A DNA stretch of 64,000 nt from Malachius bipustulatus (taxonomy: Eukaryota > Arthropoda > Insecta > Coleoptera > Melyridae), in assembly GCA_910589415.1 (NCBI GenBank), contig OU342630.1, positions 69,994,186 to 70,058,185 of the forward strand. Reading direction: 5' to 3'. The notes under the pieces were generated by a model that saw only the letters and a program-made list of their open reading frames with translations, had not been told where the DNA came from and did not search any database. A program made the position numbers and the translations under genes. Below, piece after piece: positions 1-11,290 of the stretch. Numbering within the stretch: position 1 is the first letter of the stretch; every line of letters begins with the position of its first letter.

Positions 1-960
1 ATACGACGGACGGCGGAGTATTTCGGCCGTGCGCGGGGATAAAAATGTAACGAGAGGTATGGTGCGGTGTAACCCTGCTAATAGTTGCTGAAGACGATAA
101 TTTTGTAGAGATACACAGTTTCGCACGGAGACACTCCTGAGGTGCGGCATCCGGCCGGGCTTAACACCGCATGGAAAGACACCTACGCCTCGGGGTGAAT
201 CCCTATATGGCCGCGTAACTACTTCGGCGTTAACCCCTGACTCGCCGGGCCATACACCGCATGGAAAGTCAGGTATCACGCGTCCGTAGGTACACACACC
301 GCCTAGTGCACTCCTAGTAAGGGCCAAATAATTCTCTACGCTACGACAGGGTTGCTGGCACCTAATGAGCCTAATCTATCGGGTACGTCGCTAATCTCGG
401 TGAGGGACGGGAATAAATAAAATCTCGACAAACGGGCACAATTAAATTCAACTCGATATTTTATTCGCACCTACCTTATTATTCTGCGGGTTCAAAACTC
501 TTGCTGACGGTCGCGGCTCTCTTAAGGCGGTTGCGTAAGTGTACACAAAATAATAGCACTAGTTACTATTCCCGGAACGGGGCGGAAACAATAATTCTTA
601 AGAAAAACTTCGTGGACGGTACTAAGTCGAACGAAATTCAGAAGAGCAGAGAGTAACACCGGTCACTATTCCCAGACGGGGCGGAAACAATAATCACACT
701 TTAATTGCAGACAATAGTAAATCGGATGAAACCAAGAAAAGCAGAGAGCGAGATTCTTCGCGTTCCGGCCTTATATGCCCGTATCCCTACCGCGGTCGCA
801 ATCTAAAAATTTTTATTAAATTTGTAAAAGAATCGAAGCCACGCTAGCGATAAACATTGTTTTTCTCTTGGATTAATCAATTTACCTGCGATTGCGGCCG
901 TTATCGCGTAGCGTTATCTCCTCGGCGATTGGAGTCTTCAGCTTCGGTGTATGAATTCGA
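1..960. repeat. GC-richer segment with two short tandem duplications
   Basis: This segment is visibly richer in G and C than the DNA after it. It contains two duplicated blocks. A 25-bp block, GCCGGGC followed by ACACCGCATGGAAAG, occurs near 153-177 and again near 244-268, 91 bp apart. A longer unit starting ACTATTCCC and containing GGGGCGGAAACAATAAT occurs at about 565 and 665, period about 100 bp; both copies end in a GCAGAGAG motif. No convincing ORF, tRNA or rRNA was recognised. It could be the non-coding end of a mobile element entering from the left, or a regulatory segment; the sequence alone does not decide. Confidence 0.5.
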
Positions 961-1231
961 CGATTTAAAAATGTTATTTTTACGGCTTATGTATAAAAAA
1001 CCAAGTAGGTAGGTATATTAATAATAAATTTAAATATTGGGAAACTAACCGGGACTCGACTTTGCTTCATGATGTGATTGATTTAATTAATTTAAAAATA
1101 ACAAAAGACAATGAAAAACGTAAATAACTGGGAATCTCTGGCACAACCCCTGATACTAAGACAAAAACGGAGGCCGGATTTCCGGACTTCGTTACATAAT
1201 TATAAGAAGAAATAGGAAGAAAATATTTATT

Positions 1232-1286
1232 ATTGAATCGCATAAAAATACACTATTTCTGCGATTGATGCGCAAGAAGGTTTTTC
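1232..1286 (+). repeat. 55-bp exact repeat, copy 1
   Basis: This block reads ATTGAATCGCATAAAAATAC and continues to GCGCAAGAAGGTTTTT. It is identical by eye to 6262-6316. It contains the small inverted pair AATCGCA/TGCGATT and abuts the left arm of the foldback element at 1281-1917. The second copy has no foldback arms beside it, so this block is probably an independent repeat or a shared terminal module. Confidence 0.8.
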
Positions 1287-1917
1287 CATATCTTTTTTAT
1301 TATTGGAGACTAATGAATAATTTTTTGTGGGCTTACATAAGTCGGCAAGAGCTATCCATCTGATATTTCAAAAATTTTCAAACCTACTAGATCCAAGAGT
1401 TTTCACAGTCAACTTCGTTTTTCTTATGGCCGCCATATTATTTTTTTATGTCGTTCGATATGAAAAAAATAATGGAAACCAAAAATTAATAAACTTAAAA
1501 AAAATTTTTTTTAATTTTTATTCTTAATATTTCAAAGAAAAAACTAATAAAAAATCGTCGAAAAACGTCAACATTTGTAAAATACGCCAAAATAGTGCTT
1601 GCCTTATGGTTTTTTAATTTATCTATGAAATTCGGTCTAAAAATGTGTCTTTTTTGTAAAGAAAAAAGAAGAATAAAATTTTTTTTTATTTATTTTTTGA
1701 AGTTTAACAATTTTTAGTTTTTATGATTTTTTTTATACCGAACAACATAAAAAAACACTATGGTGGCCATAAGAAAAACGAAAGTTGACTATGAAAATTC
1801 TGGGATCTAGTCGGCTTTGAAAATTTTTGAAATGTCAGATGGGTAGCTCTTGACGACTTATGTAAGCCCACAAAAATTATTCATTAATCTCCAATAATAA
1901 AAAAGATATGGAAAAAA
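1281..1917. mobile_element. Foldback (palindromic) DNA element, family A
   Basis: The left arm (about 1281-1528) and right arm (about 1662-1917) are reverse complements over roughly 250 bp, around a spacer of about 130 bp. Matching landmarks include CCATATCTTTTTTATTATTG on the left against CAATAATAAAAAAGATATGG on the right, and ATGGCCGCCATA against TATGGTGGCCATA. No transposase ORF lies inside, so it is non-autonomous. Short ORFs seen in it are simply the arm sequence. The right side extends the family sequence to about 1955 (a GATATTTCAGGAACG motif), without a left counterpart. A diverged relative lies at 19318-20457. Confidence 0.85.
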
Positions 1918-1955
1918 TAAGAAATCTCGATTTTTCAGTTTTTTCAGGATATTTC

Positions 1956-4398
1956 AGGAACGGTCACAGATATCTTGTATGTCTCGACGGAATCGAGATG
2001 GCCACAAAATTGCGCTCCTTTGGATTTGTTTAACCGACCCTGAAGATAGCAATATAGAGAAGGATGCATGGTGCAGCCTGTATAGATTCTTGGTTGATTC
2101 ATGATTCGTGGAGCTGTAATTGACGAGTTTATTTGTACCATTTTTGTCTTATATTGAAATTGAAATTCGGTACGAAATCTGCTTGAGCTAACTCGTGAAT
2201 TAATTTAGCTCGGATTGGTGTAATACCAGGTACTAGCATGTTTGTACTTGCCATACTCCTCCTGTTCTTAATCGCTTATAGATTTGCTTCCGCGTCGCTG
2301 TAATATAATTCTTGCTTACGCAAATATTAATTTGTAATCAAATCATGCAAATGAATCAGGAATGATGTAGAGAGGTTTGTGTTTATTATTTCTTATTTAT
2401 TATAATATGCGAACACTTTTATCAATAACACCTTTACCTAGAACGGGTAAACTGTTGGATGATTTCATTCATCACTACTACTACACCAGGGTAGGCTGAT
2501 TTGAGTCAAAAGATCTGTGCAAGAGATTTCCACGCGACACCAACATGATGCCGACTATAAAAGAAGCCAAAACTGAATTAAAAATTTAGTTAGAAACTCT
2601 GAAAACATTGTACCGAATCATTTGGACGGGAATATAGGACCCCCTTAGAATTACAATAACACTTTCTCTATGCGAGGAAAACCGCTTTGCCAGGGGGTGC
2701 ATTGGCTGAGTAAGATCCTCTCTACCATCACCGTGGGAGTTGCTTTTCCACAGACATCTAAACAATATTCTTCGCTGCAGCGTTCCAGACAATATCGCAC
2801 TAAACGATGCAGGAATAAATTGAACGAGAAAAGTAATTGAAAGAACTGCTAAAGATACGACTGTAAGCAGTTGGAAAAAGTTTTTTTGTCTTAAAAAAGA
2901 AAATAAATAGTTGGCACCTGAGAAAAATTAGTAGGTATCTCGTACCTAACACCCAATCATATAATGTATTTTGTATTATTTCAGATTTTTATACGCCAAA
3001 ATTAATTCCAGAGGTAATACCACACTCAAAATAGGAACGTGATACTAGCGAATAGGGAAAATGATAATAAAATTTAACGAGATATCCTTCGTTTTGTTCT
3101 TACCTATAAAAATTTCAATATGAAAGGATTCATGAATATATTGAAAGAATACTAACTCCCAGTATACCCTATACTTGGTGAAAATTAATGAAGCAGTAAT
3201 GGGTCTAAGTTGAAATAACCCATGATCACTTATCTAAATAATGCAATCCATCATCGTGAAGCATGAATAATAAATTCGCAATATCACAAACATGATTTCA
3301 CATCCAGAGTCGTTCTTCCCCCAAGTCATCTCATAATCATAATGTAGACACTGTAATATGTAAAGCCCCGGTTGGTAACAATTAGCGGAATTGAGGTTTT
3401 AGACAATTGATTTTATTGATTTTACCATACCTACTTCCCCGAAACATTTCGGGAAATATGCGAATTCAGTCACAGACGTCTCTGAGGAATAACAGGTGTA
3501 AAAGGAAACCTGAAATTTTAAACAGACGTAAAAGGCAACAGCAAACCGACCCTCCCAAGTGGCTGTCGCTCAAATACCAAATTTTCATAACAAAACTACA
3601 CATTTCCAATAACAATAATTTATACAACATGATGTTTGACCATTTGTTTCTGATATAAGTAAAATTGGTCGATTTGAAGCAATTTACTGCACAACTTTTA
3701 AAGCATTTTTTCTACTAAAACTCGGTAATTTTTTATGTTTGAAAGCAGACATCAAACGAGCGAGGAAGATGTTGCTTTTTGTCAGTTCATTGCAACTCCA
3801 GCCTTTTTTGGTTCAAACAGAAGTCTCCCTTCCCCTGAAAAAATATTACTAACTGATACTGAAGCCTTAATTTTAAATGTTTCTATAGTAAAATGCGTCA
3901 GCCGATTCTAGCTTTTCTGCCTACTCTAACAATTCATTGTTATAGGTGTTATTTATTTATCGACATTTAAATCTTCTTTACAGTTATTGCAGTTTCCGTT
4001 GTATTACTTTATTTTATTTCAATAATTATTATAGGCAACCTTCCTTGCACTCCTCGCACAGTCGCAGATTTTAGATCATCTGCTATATGCAAGATGGTGT
4101 TTAAGATTACTGTAATTATCGTCATTTATACCTATCTGCCAATTTTCATCTCGATCCCAGTTCAGTCAATGCCTCTGACGTTCGCAGATTTTCGGGAATT
4201 GTAAACTAAATACTTATAGCCGTTCAATCCGTTGGTAAGTATGATTATTAATACCTGTTATATTAGTGTATTTTTTAACAAAAAATACACTATTGAGGAC
4301 GACATCACTTTTCGAAAATCACCTAAACTCATCAAATGTCCATCGATCATGACCCCCAGATCACGAAAAAGTAGTTTTCCAAAATTCACCTGCCCACG
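1956..4398. other. No gene recognised
   Basis: AT-rich non-coding sequence. Short ORFs near 2586-2792 (minus) and 3407-3658 (plus) have no recognisable motif, no biased composition and no neighbouring splice signals that stand out. I see no repeat or RNA gene here. Confidence 0.5.
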
Positions 4399-4600
4399 AT
4401 ATATATATATATATATTTAATAATAATGATGATGTTAATGAGCGCAAAGAATTAAAAATTCAAAATAAATTTAACGGGCATATCGCTCTAACCTCTTAGG
4501 TTAGAGCGATATGCCCGTTAAATTTATTTTGTATATATATTTATATATATATATTTATATATATATTTATATATATATTTATATATATATATATATATTT
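4399..4600. repeat. TA-rich microsatellites flanking a hairpin
   Basis: An (AT)n run lies at about 4399-4416. A longer array of TATATATATTTA-type units spans about 4531-4600, right after the perfect hairpin at 4461-4531. The ORF with repeated Tyr-Ile residues here is only translated microsatellite. Confidence 0.9.
4461..4531. repeat. Perfect inverted repeat with 34-bp arms and 3-nt loop
   Basis: The arms at 4461-4494 and 4498-4531 are exact reverse complements around the loop CTT. The arm core is AACGGGCATATCGCTCTAAC. Perfect identity with almost no spacer suggests recent formation or ongoing conversion, and such a structure could extrude as a cruciform beside the melting-prone TA array. No MITE-style terminal motif is obvious, so calling it a mobile element would be a guess. 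Confidence 0.95.
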
Positions 4601-6130
4601 CTCCGAAATCGCGAAATTTCGATTTTAAAAACGCTCCTGTGGCTTTATCTTTTAAGATTAGTGAACGAAATTTTGGGTCCTTGTAAAATTTGGGAATGAC
4701 GTTGGATTTTCGTTGAAAAACTTTCCAAAAGTCCCATCACTTCTACAGGGTGTCCCTTCAAAATTCCAGGTATCCGGTTTTTGTCATCTCATTTCAGGTC
4801 GCAGTTTTGAATCTAGGAGGCTGAAATTTTTGTGGGAGTAGGATATCTATAAAAACTGGTCTGGTATTGTACTTGAGCAAAATCGGTCGAGCCGTTTCAA
4901 AATGGCGGTCATTTTAATTTTTGAAAAATTTGCTAATATTTGAACCCCTGTATGAGCAAGATGGAAAAAAACTTTGAAACCAAATCAACAGGGTTTGAAG
5001 AAAATTGTTTCAAATTTAATTTAATGTAACAAAATTTACATTACTTTTATTAATAAGCCAGTGGCGTGGATAGGAAAGTGGTAAAAATGGCTAAATTTCT
5101 ATAAACATTCATGAGCACATTTTGATTTACTTTTGAGCACAACAATTTATGAGCACATTTTTGAAGCAATTGAACTGAAATTTTTACAGTAGATAATTAT
5201 ACTAATAGCCTTTAACACTTAAAAATTTCAAGAAGTGAGTAAGAAAAATGGCCGAGATATTCGATTTTTTTTTACATGATGTTTATTTCTCTAAAATTTT
5301 AAGAACGTTCCAGTAGCTTCATTTTTCAAGATTAATGAACGTAATTTTTTACCTTTGTGAAACTTAGGGATGACGTTTGATTTTCACAAAAAAACATTTA
5401 CCTAAAATTGCGCTACTTTTACAACGTGTCTCTCCAAATTTCAAAAAAAAAACGGGTATCGAGGCACGGTTTCTGGTCGCTGTTTTCAATCTAGGGGGCT
5501 GAAATTTTTTTGATAGTAAGATAACTGCAAGTAGTCGTATGGTACTGCATTTGAGTTAAATCAGAAGAGCCGTTCCAAAATGGCGGCCTTTTCAATTTTA
5601 GGAAAAATTGATAGATTTTAAACCCCTAAATAAGCCAGTTAGAAACAAAAACTTTTAAACGAAATTAACATTACTGGAAGAAAATTATTTGAAATTTGAG
5701 TTATAAAATATTGAGTTAAAATATTGCAATAAAATTTGCAATATTTTTATTATTAAGCCAGTGGCGTGGGTAGGAGAAGGGAAAAATGGCTAAATTTCTA
5801 TAACTGTTTATGAACATTTTTTTGAAGGAATTGAACTAAAATTTTTCCAGTAGACAACTATACTAATAAACTTTAAAATTCAAAGATTTCAAGAAGGAAA
5901 TAATAAAAATGGCGGAGATATTAGAATATTTTTACATATTATGTTTATTCCTCTAAAATTTAAAATTTTAGGTTTTCAAAGCTCATCCCCTTTCACTTTT
6001 TCCGTTCTATAAAAGGTAGTCTAAAAAATAGTGTTTTTTAAGTAATAGTGTAAAGTTAGCCAGTGGCGGGCATAGAAAATGGGCCAAAATTGTTAAATTT
6101 TGCCAATGATTTTTTTGTTTTGTTAAATTT
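4601..6130. repeat. Diverged tandem repeat, unit about 675-700 bp
   Basis: Two full-length, strongly diverged units lie head to tail, followed by a partial third. Landmarks recur in order: ACGCTCCTGTGGCTT (4631) with ACGTTCCAGTAGCTT (5305); GAGCCGTTTCAAAATGGCGG with GAGCCGTTCCAAAATGGCGG; GCCAGTGGCGTGG (5057, 5757) and the variant GCCAGTGGCGGGC (6059). No conserved ORF survives between units. This looks like an old satellite-type array or segmental duplication of a dispersed repeat; a related piece lies inverted near 28.5 kb. Confidence 0.8.
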
Positions 6131-6261
6131 AAAAATTCATTCTAAGGCATGCACGGTTTAAAACGAAATGAAATGCAATTGTCAGTAAGCCCCTACGCGA
6201 ATATCACCTGACTATGTAAAATTTCAGAAAGCCAATTTAAAAAGCGGTGAAAATATTCAGA

Positions 6262-6316
6262 ATTGAATCGCATAAAAATACACTATTTCTGCGATTGATG
6301 CGCAAGAAGGTTTTTT
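6262..6316 (+). repeat. 55-bp exact repeat, copy 2
   Basis: This is identical by eye to 1232-1286, starting ATTGAATCGCATAAAAATAC. It lies at the downstream edge of the 700-bp tandem repeats, and the short ORF over it is a by-product. Confidence 0.8.
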
Positions 6317-6700
6317 CTATTAAATTAAATAATTGCCTCATAAATTATTTTACTCAGATTTGCAAGTGTCTTTACATATTCATTTTATTTATTATGTCAA
6401 GTTGGGCTTTAAAATACCCGTGCAAAAAACGATTCGCTGCTGTTGCTTTACTATAAACATTCAGTGATTGAGCCGTGATTTTAAACCTCTCCCTGGGAGC
6501 TGATTTGTCTTTTTTCTTTGGAGCTGATTCGCTGTCGAGGAGTCCATCCATCAGTTTCTACTCCTAATTCCATCAGACCCTGCTACTTCCCAGCAAACAC
6601 CAGGACATGCTAAGCACGTAGCATACACATAGCAGTGGTAGCATGTTACATCCGCATTAAAGTGCTCCGCATGTTCATGGGAGGTGCTCAAGTACGAGTA

Positions 6701-6905
6701 ATGTCAGCAACCTGCTAGCATTAGAGACACATGTCTGACACACCACCCATAAACTTCTTGAGCACATTACTGATACACATGTCAAACATGTCTCCTAGAC
6801 ACATTAAATGTCAGCAACAAGCACACACTATAGACACATGTCTGACACAGCACAGATGAAATATGCTGAGCACATTACTGATACATATGTCTAGCACGAA
6901 ATGTA
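6701..6905. repeat. Tandem repeat, period 107 bp, two copies
   Basis: Copy one starts ATGTCAGCAAC at 6701 and copy two at 6808. Both contain AGACACATGTCTGACACA and then GAGCACATTACTGATACA. The region is rich in ACATGT palindromes and in AGCACA/GACACA words, so shorter-scale duplication preceded the 107-bp one. Confidence 0.85.
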
Positions 6906-7680
6906 CACACCTCACATAGACATACTTATTCTTCAGGGTTTTTCTCGGGATATATCCTAGGTGAGTATAGAGTTTGTCCCCGCAGATAAATGAAACGACT
7001 CTTATAAGAGATAAATAATTTCCATTTTGAATTTTAATTTTTTGCTTGGTTAAAGACTTATTTCTAACATTATTATTTCAGCTTTGAAAAATAATCATGG
7101 ATTGGAAATTTAAAAAAAAACATCTATTTTTCAGTGAAGTAAACTGCCATGTAAATGCAATAAAAAGTTATTTAAAAAGTTGTTAAGAATCAACATTTAG
7201 GTCTTTATATCAAATTTCATATTTTTGTTAAAAAAAAATTTGTAAAATCACATAAAATAAATGAAAAATCATATTTAGCCTTAAATTGTACTGCTGCAGT
7301 TAAAAAGTTTTAACTGCAAGACGAGCCGATCCAACTCGGTCCGACTTCGTCGGTCGTAGACATACACTATCAAAATATCGTACGATCTTGTCCTCTTGTC
7401 GAATCCAACCAAATTGTACTGCGCCGCAGTACCGTGAGTGGCCGGCTTGAGAGATTATGAGAATTATTGCGATTTTAATATTTAAAAAGTATATAATTGC
7501 ATGCATTAGTATTACTACCCAGGCTCTCTTTTCTATTAAATTTCAAGAAAATACAACGGTTGGTTGTGAATTTAGTGAAAGGGTTAGGTATTTTAATCTA
7601 CGGTAATCTTGAAAATAGCGAAATAATACATTTCAACATAACTTTATAACGTCGCTGTCGATCTGACAAAAAAAAAATTG
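6906..7680. other. No gene recognised
   Basis: AT-rich sequence. The only local structure is a short hairpin near 7296-7317 in which GCAGTTAAAA is mirrored as TTTTAACTGC. The minus-strand ORF at 7300-7506 shows no motif. Confidence 0.5.
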
Positions 7681-7681
7681 T

Positions 7682-7775
7682 GTGTGCCACGGCGGGGAAT
7701 CACACAACCCCGTATTCCGAGGTGTTTTTTCTTGTTGCAGCGGTTTCAAACCACTGCTATGATTTCGAAAACATA
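7682..7775 (-). repeat. tRNA-like fragment, possible tRNA-derived SINE or tRNA pseudogene
   Basis: Read on the minus strand, this has a hairpin CAGTGG-TTTGAAA-CCGCTG that looks like an anticodon arm. A variable-length segment follows, then CGGGG...CCCCG resembling a T-arm, then CCGTGGCA resembling an acceptor end. The T-loop is expanded and no proper D-arm is seen upstream, so it is not a functional tRNA. The loop would read UGA (a serine-type anticodon) if the folding is right. Derivation from a tRNA is inferred from layout only. Confidence 0.3.
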
Positions 7776-7789
7776 TCATTTTCGTCTTA

Positions 7790-9081
7790 AACTATATTAG
7801 AGTCTGCTCCTGAGGTCGACCAGCTACCGCGAACAATCAGCCTTACACCAAGGAAATCTTCTAGCACCATCAGCACACCTCACACCAGTTATCATTCAGC
7901 AGCCCGAAACTATAAGCACTTAGTGAAAATCAGTGATTCTTTTTCTCTGTTCACTAGCCTGGGTAATACTCTATTTTGCTGTATTTTAAAATTAAACGTA
8001 AATAAATTAAACGTATCACTACTAAAGGGTGTTCGAAAACAAATCCGTTGGAGCAGGCCCTGACACAAAGAGGTTTGTCTTAACTTAATCTACTCTTTAC
8101 AAAACTGATTGCTGACCTGTTACTTTGAGATACCGATGGCGAGAAACCCTGTTTACGACTATTTCACGCATATCTACTGAAGAGAATGAATGAAATACCG
8201 ATGACTTGAGACTAACAGCTGGCAGTAAAATTACAGTTATTTTGAAACAACTGCAAAACGAATAAAAGCTACCATTAGTAACCGTGACAGCGGTCACAAT
8301 CATAGAAAGTCGAGTAATGACATACGTTTCGATTTTCAAGGCCAACTAGGGACGTGTTAATTATTTAACAACCGATAGAATGTGAAGAATTGAAGTTATA
8401 GCTGTTAGTTTTAGGTGGGCTCCATCCATCTCATATACCCATGACGGCATTAAAAAATTATCATTATAGAATGTTACAAACTTTTGGGACACACGAACCC
8501 TGAAATATCCGTATTTTTGCGGATAATTTGATGCATGTTGGTGGATATAGATGACAGGTTGTTACTGTAGATGACATTTATCCTTATAAAATTGATCAAA
8601 GTTGAAATGAAAATTGATAGTTGTGAAAACGTCACTTTAACGTGCAATCATTTGAAACTTGAGATTTCAGAAACTAACCGAGTAACGGAGCATGGATATA
8701 ATATCGAGTCGTTACTAAAAATACTCCTATGCGATAATATGTATAATTAATATTTAATCTGGGAAAGAAATAACTCGAATTACCCAGACAACTCGAATTT
8801 AAAAACTTCGAATGATAAATTAATTAATTAAATTGACACTGCTAGGAGGAAAGCTCATTCGTAAAATCATTTCAAGCGTAGCTATCATTGAACTTTCCAA
8901 ATTGAAGGATTGGTATTAAAATTAAAGGTACGTAGCCGACCGATTGTGGTGCACTGAATACTGTATGTAACCAATAATAGGTAACTATTATGTACTGGAG
9001 AGGTTTTTTTGTCTGCATCTATAGAGTCAAAGCTGCCTTTTGATTCCAAATTAAAATTTTACTGACCCTTTTCACAGCTTG
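7790..9081. other. No gene recognised
   Basis: Non-coding sequence with no clear repeat structure. The ORF at 8097-8345 (minus) carries no recognisable motif. Confidence 0.5.
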
Positions 9082-9855
9082 GGTATACAGTGCTTCCCAA
9101 AAGTAACGGATAAATTCGATAAAACGGAGAGGGCTGTTTTTTTGAAAAAATAAAAAAACAGGTCGATTTTGCTTTTGAGTTGTTCAACTTTTGACATAAT
9201 ATTGGGGTATACAGGGTGATGCGCGAAAAAGTGGTGACGTCATCGGCATTTTTTTTAAATGGCAACCCTTATTTTTTATTCCATTTTTTGATACTTCATT
9301 TAATTGCCAGTATGGTAATGTAATCAATTTGTAACCTTAAATAAGGAATTTTCTGAGAAAACAGCTTGTGAGTCGACATTGTGCACTTTTTACTGATGTG
9401 AAAATCGGAACATTAGCGATAAAAATAAAAAAATATCAAATAAAAATGACTGTTTCCATGGTAATTTTATAAGATCTGTCTATTAAATTAAGTCTATTAA
9501 ATTAAATCTGTTAAATTAAATTAAATTAAATCTATTAAATCTGTCTATTGAATTGAATGTCTCCAAATTAAGTTATTTTCACAGAAATTTCGTCGTTTAA
9601 GGTTACAAAATGATTACATTACCGTATTGGCAATTGAATGAAGTATCAAAAAATGGAATAAAAAATAAGTGTTGCCATTTAAAAAAAATACAGATGACGT
9701 CACCACTTTTTCGCGCATCACCCTGTATACCCCAATATTATGTCAAAAGTTGAACAACTCAAAAACAAAATCGACCTGTTTTTTTATTTTTTCAAAAAAA
9801 CAGCCCTCTCCGTTTTATCGAATTTATCCGTTACTTTTGGGAAGCACTGTATACC
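9082..9855. mobile_element. Foldback DNA element with Tc1/mariner-like ends
   Basis: The arms, about 9082-9366 and 9571-9855 (some 285 bp each), are near-exact reverse complements. The outer ends read TATACAGTGCTTCCCAAAAG on the left, mirrored on the right as GGGAAGCACTGTATA. TA followed by CAGTG and a TA duplication are typical of Tc1/mariner-superfamily terminal repeats and target sites. The central loop (about 9481-9540) is an imperfect TTAAATTAAATCTATT-type array. There is no transposase inside, so the element is non-autonomous. Two nearly identical peptides on opposite strands (9059-9265 and 9669-9911) are mirror images of the same arm and should not be annotated as a gene pair. Confidence 0.9.
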
Positions 9856-10937
9856 TGGAATCAAACATCCGCGAATTTTACCCATATCCCTCGAAAATTG
9901 GAAAAGAATAGAATAATACTGATCAAAAAAGGGTAGGTAATGTAATTAAAAATACGTTTCAGGACTTCTCGCTGCTAATTAAATTATTGATTTGCTTGTT
10001 CCATTTCAATTTTTACATTTATTTTATACTTCGACGCGTAAAACAAGTTGAAAAACGAGAAAAGTTTTATGATGTGTAAAAATAAAAGAAATCAATATTT
10101 GGAAAATGTCTTTAAAAAGTTCTCCTTGGACTCCCATGTGGGTGTTTTAAGTCTTCCTTTCATTGCGAAGGTAACGGTAAATAAACTAGGTGGGTATATG
10201 AAGAAGTCTTCCTGGCTGCTCTCGTCAATGATGCATTTAAGGTATAAAACGTCTTAACAACCATCAACTCTCTTTCCCTCATTCTATCAACAACTCTAAA
10301 CGCGCGTTCCTCTTGTCGACACTCACACTTTACTTTTAAGACCCCTTTCAAAAGCTGAGAGTTATCATTTCAAGTGTGCTGTATGTCTTCAGTGGACTGT
10401 ACTGACGCAAACAGCCACGAGTTTCATTATTCTCTTCCACTTTCCCACTTACGAAGTAAAAGTGGTTGTATCACGAAATTTTTAGGATATGCACTTAGTT
10501 TAAAGCGACTCCTACGCTAGAATAAATGGATTATTATTAAATATGTGCCCGTTATATAAATACAGGATGGTTTCTTCCTAAAACTTTCAGAAGTAAAATT
10601 CTCATATAAGCTAAAATGAAAACTCGTGAGGAATTTTGAAAGTTGTAGTAATGTTATTTTTTTATTTACCACCACGATCGGGATTATATTTTTAGACTTC
10701 GAAAGTTTAGTATCAGATTTCTTCACTCGAATTTCTGCTTCTGTATCGGTTAAGCCGAAAATAGAAATCGGTGCGAAATTCAAGACATGCAGTTAAGTTC
10801 AACTGGAGACCACACATATCAAAATGGAATGGTGAACATATCTCCGTAGTTAATGACCACCAAACTTTTATCTTAAACATCAAATCTACTGTAAGAGCAA
10901 GCTTAAAATTCTGAAGAGAGCTGGTAAAAATACTGTA
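9856..10937. other. No gene recognised
   Basis: AT-rich DNA with short overlapping ORFs on both strands (10048-10351, 10517-11018) that show no domain, signal or repeat. I see nothing firm. Confidence 0.5.
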
Positions 10938-11290
10938 AAAGGTATCTAAGATGCAAGATACTAGATACTTTCTAAAAAGGATCCTAAGATAAATGTATAA
11001 AAAGATACTAAGCATCAAAAGTATCTGGATACAAAATATGCTTCTAAAACTGTCTAAGATACTTTAAAACCTATCTAAAATTCTAAAAATATTTAAGATA
11101 CACCCCAAAAACTATCTTAGATACTAAAAGCTTTTAAAAAATACCTACTTAAAAATACTCAGGTAGAAGAAAAGTACCTATCTATTTCACAAAGTATCTG
11201 AGTAAAATAGATACAAGAAACTGATACTTTCTGAAAGTAAGATAAAAGATACACTATCTTGTATTTTAAATGCTGAAAAGTATCTTTTTT
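10938..11290. repeat. Cryptic simple repeat of GATAC/GTATC words
   Basis: The words AGATACT, TATCTTAG, AAAGTATCT and their complements recur irregularly, about every 10-25 bp, on both strands. There is no fixed period, which suggests slippage and inversion rather than a clean tandem array. The outer part of the minus-strand ORF at 10713-11018 is produced by this repeat. Confidence 0.75.

Noticed and set aside
4511..4699. An ORF with repeated Tyr-Ile residues
   Set aside because: A direct translation of the TA microsatellite.
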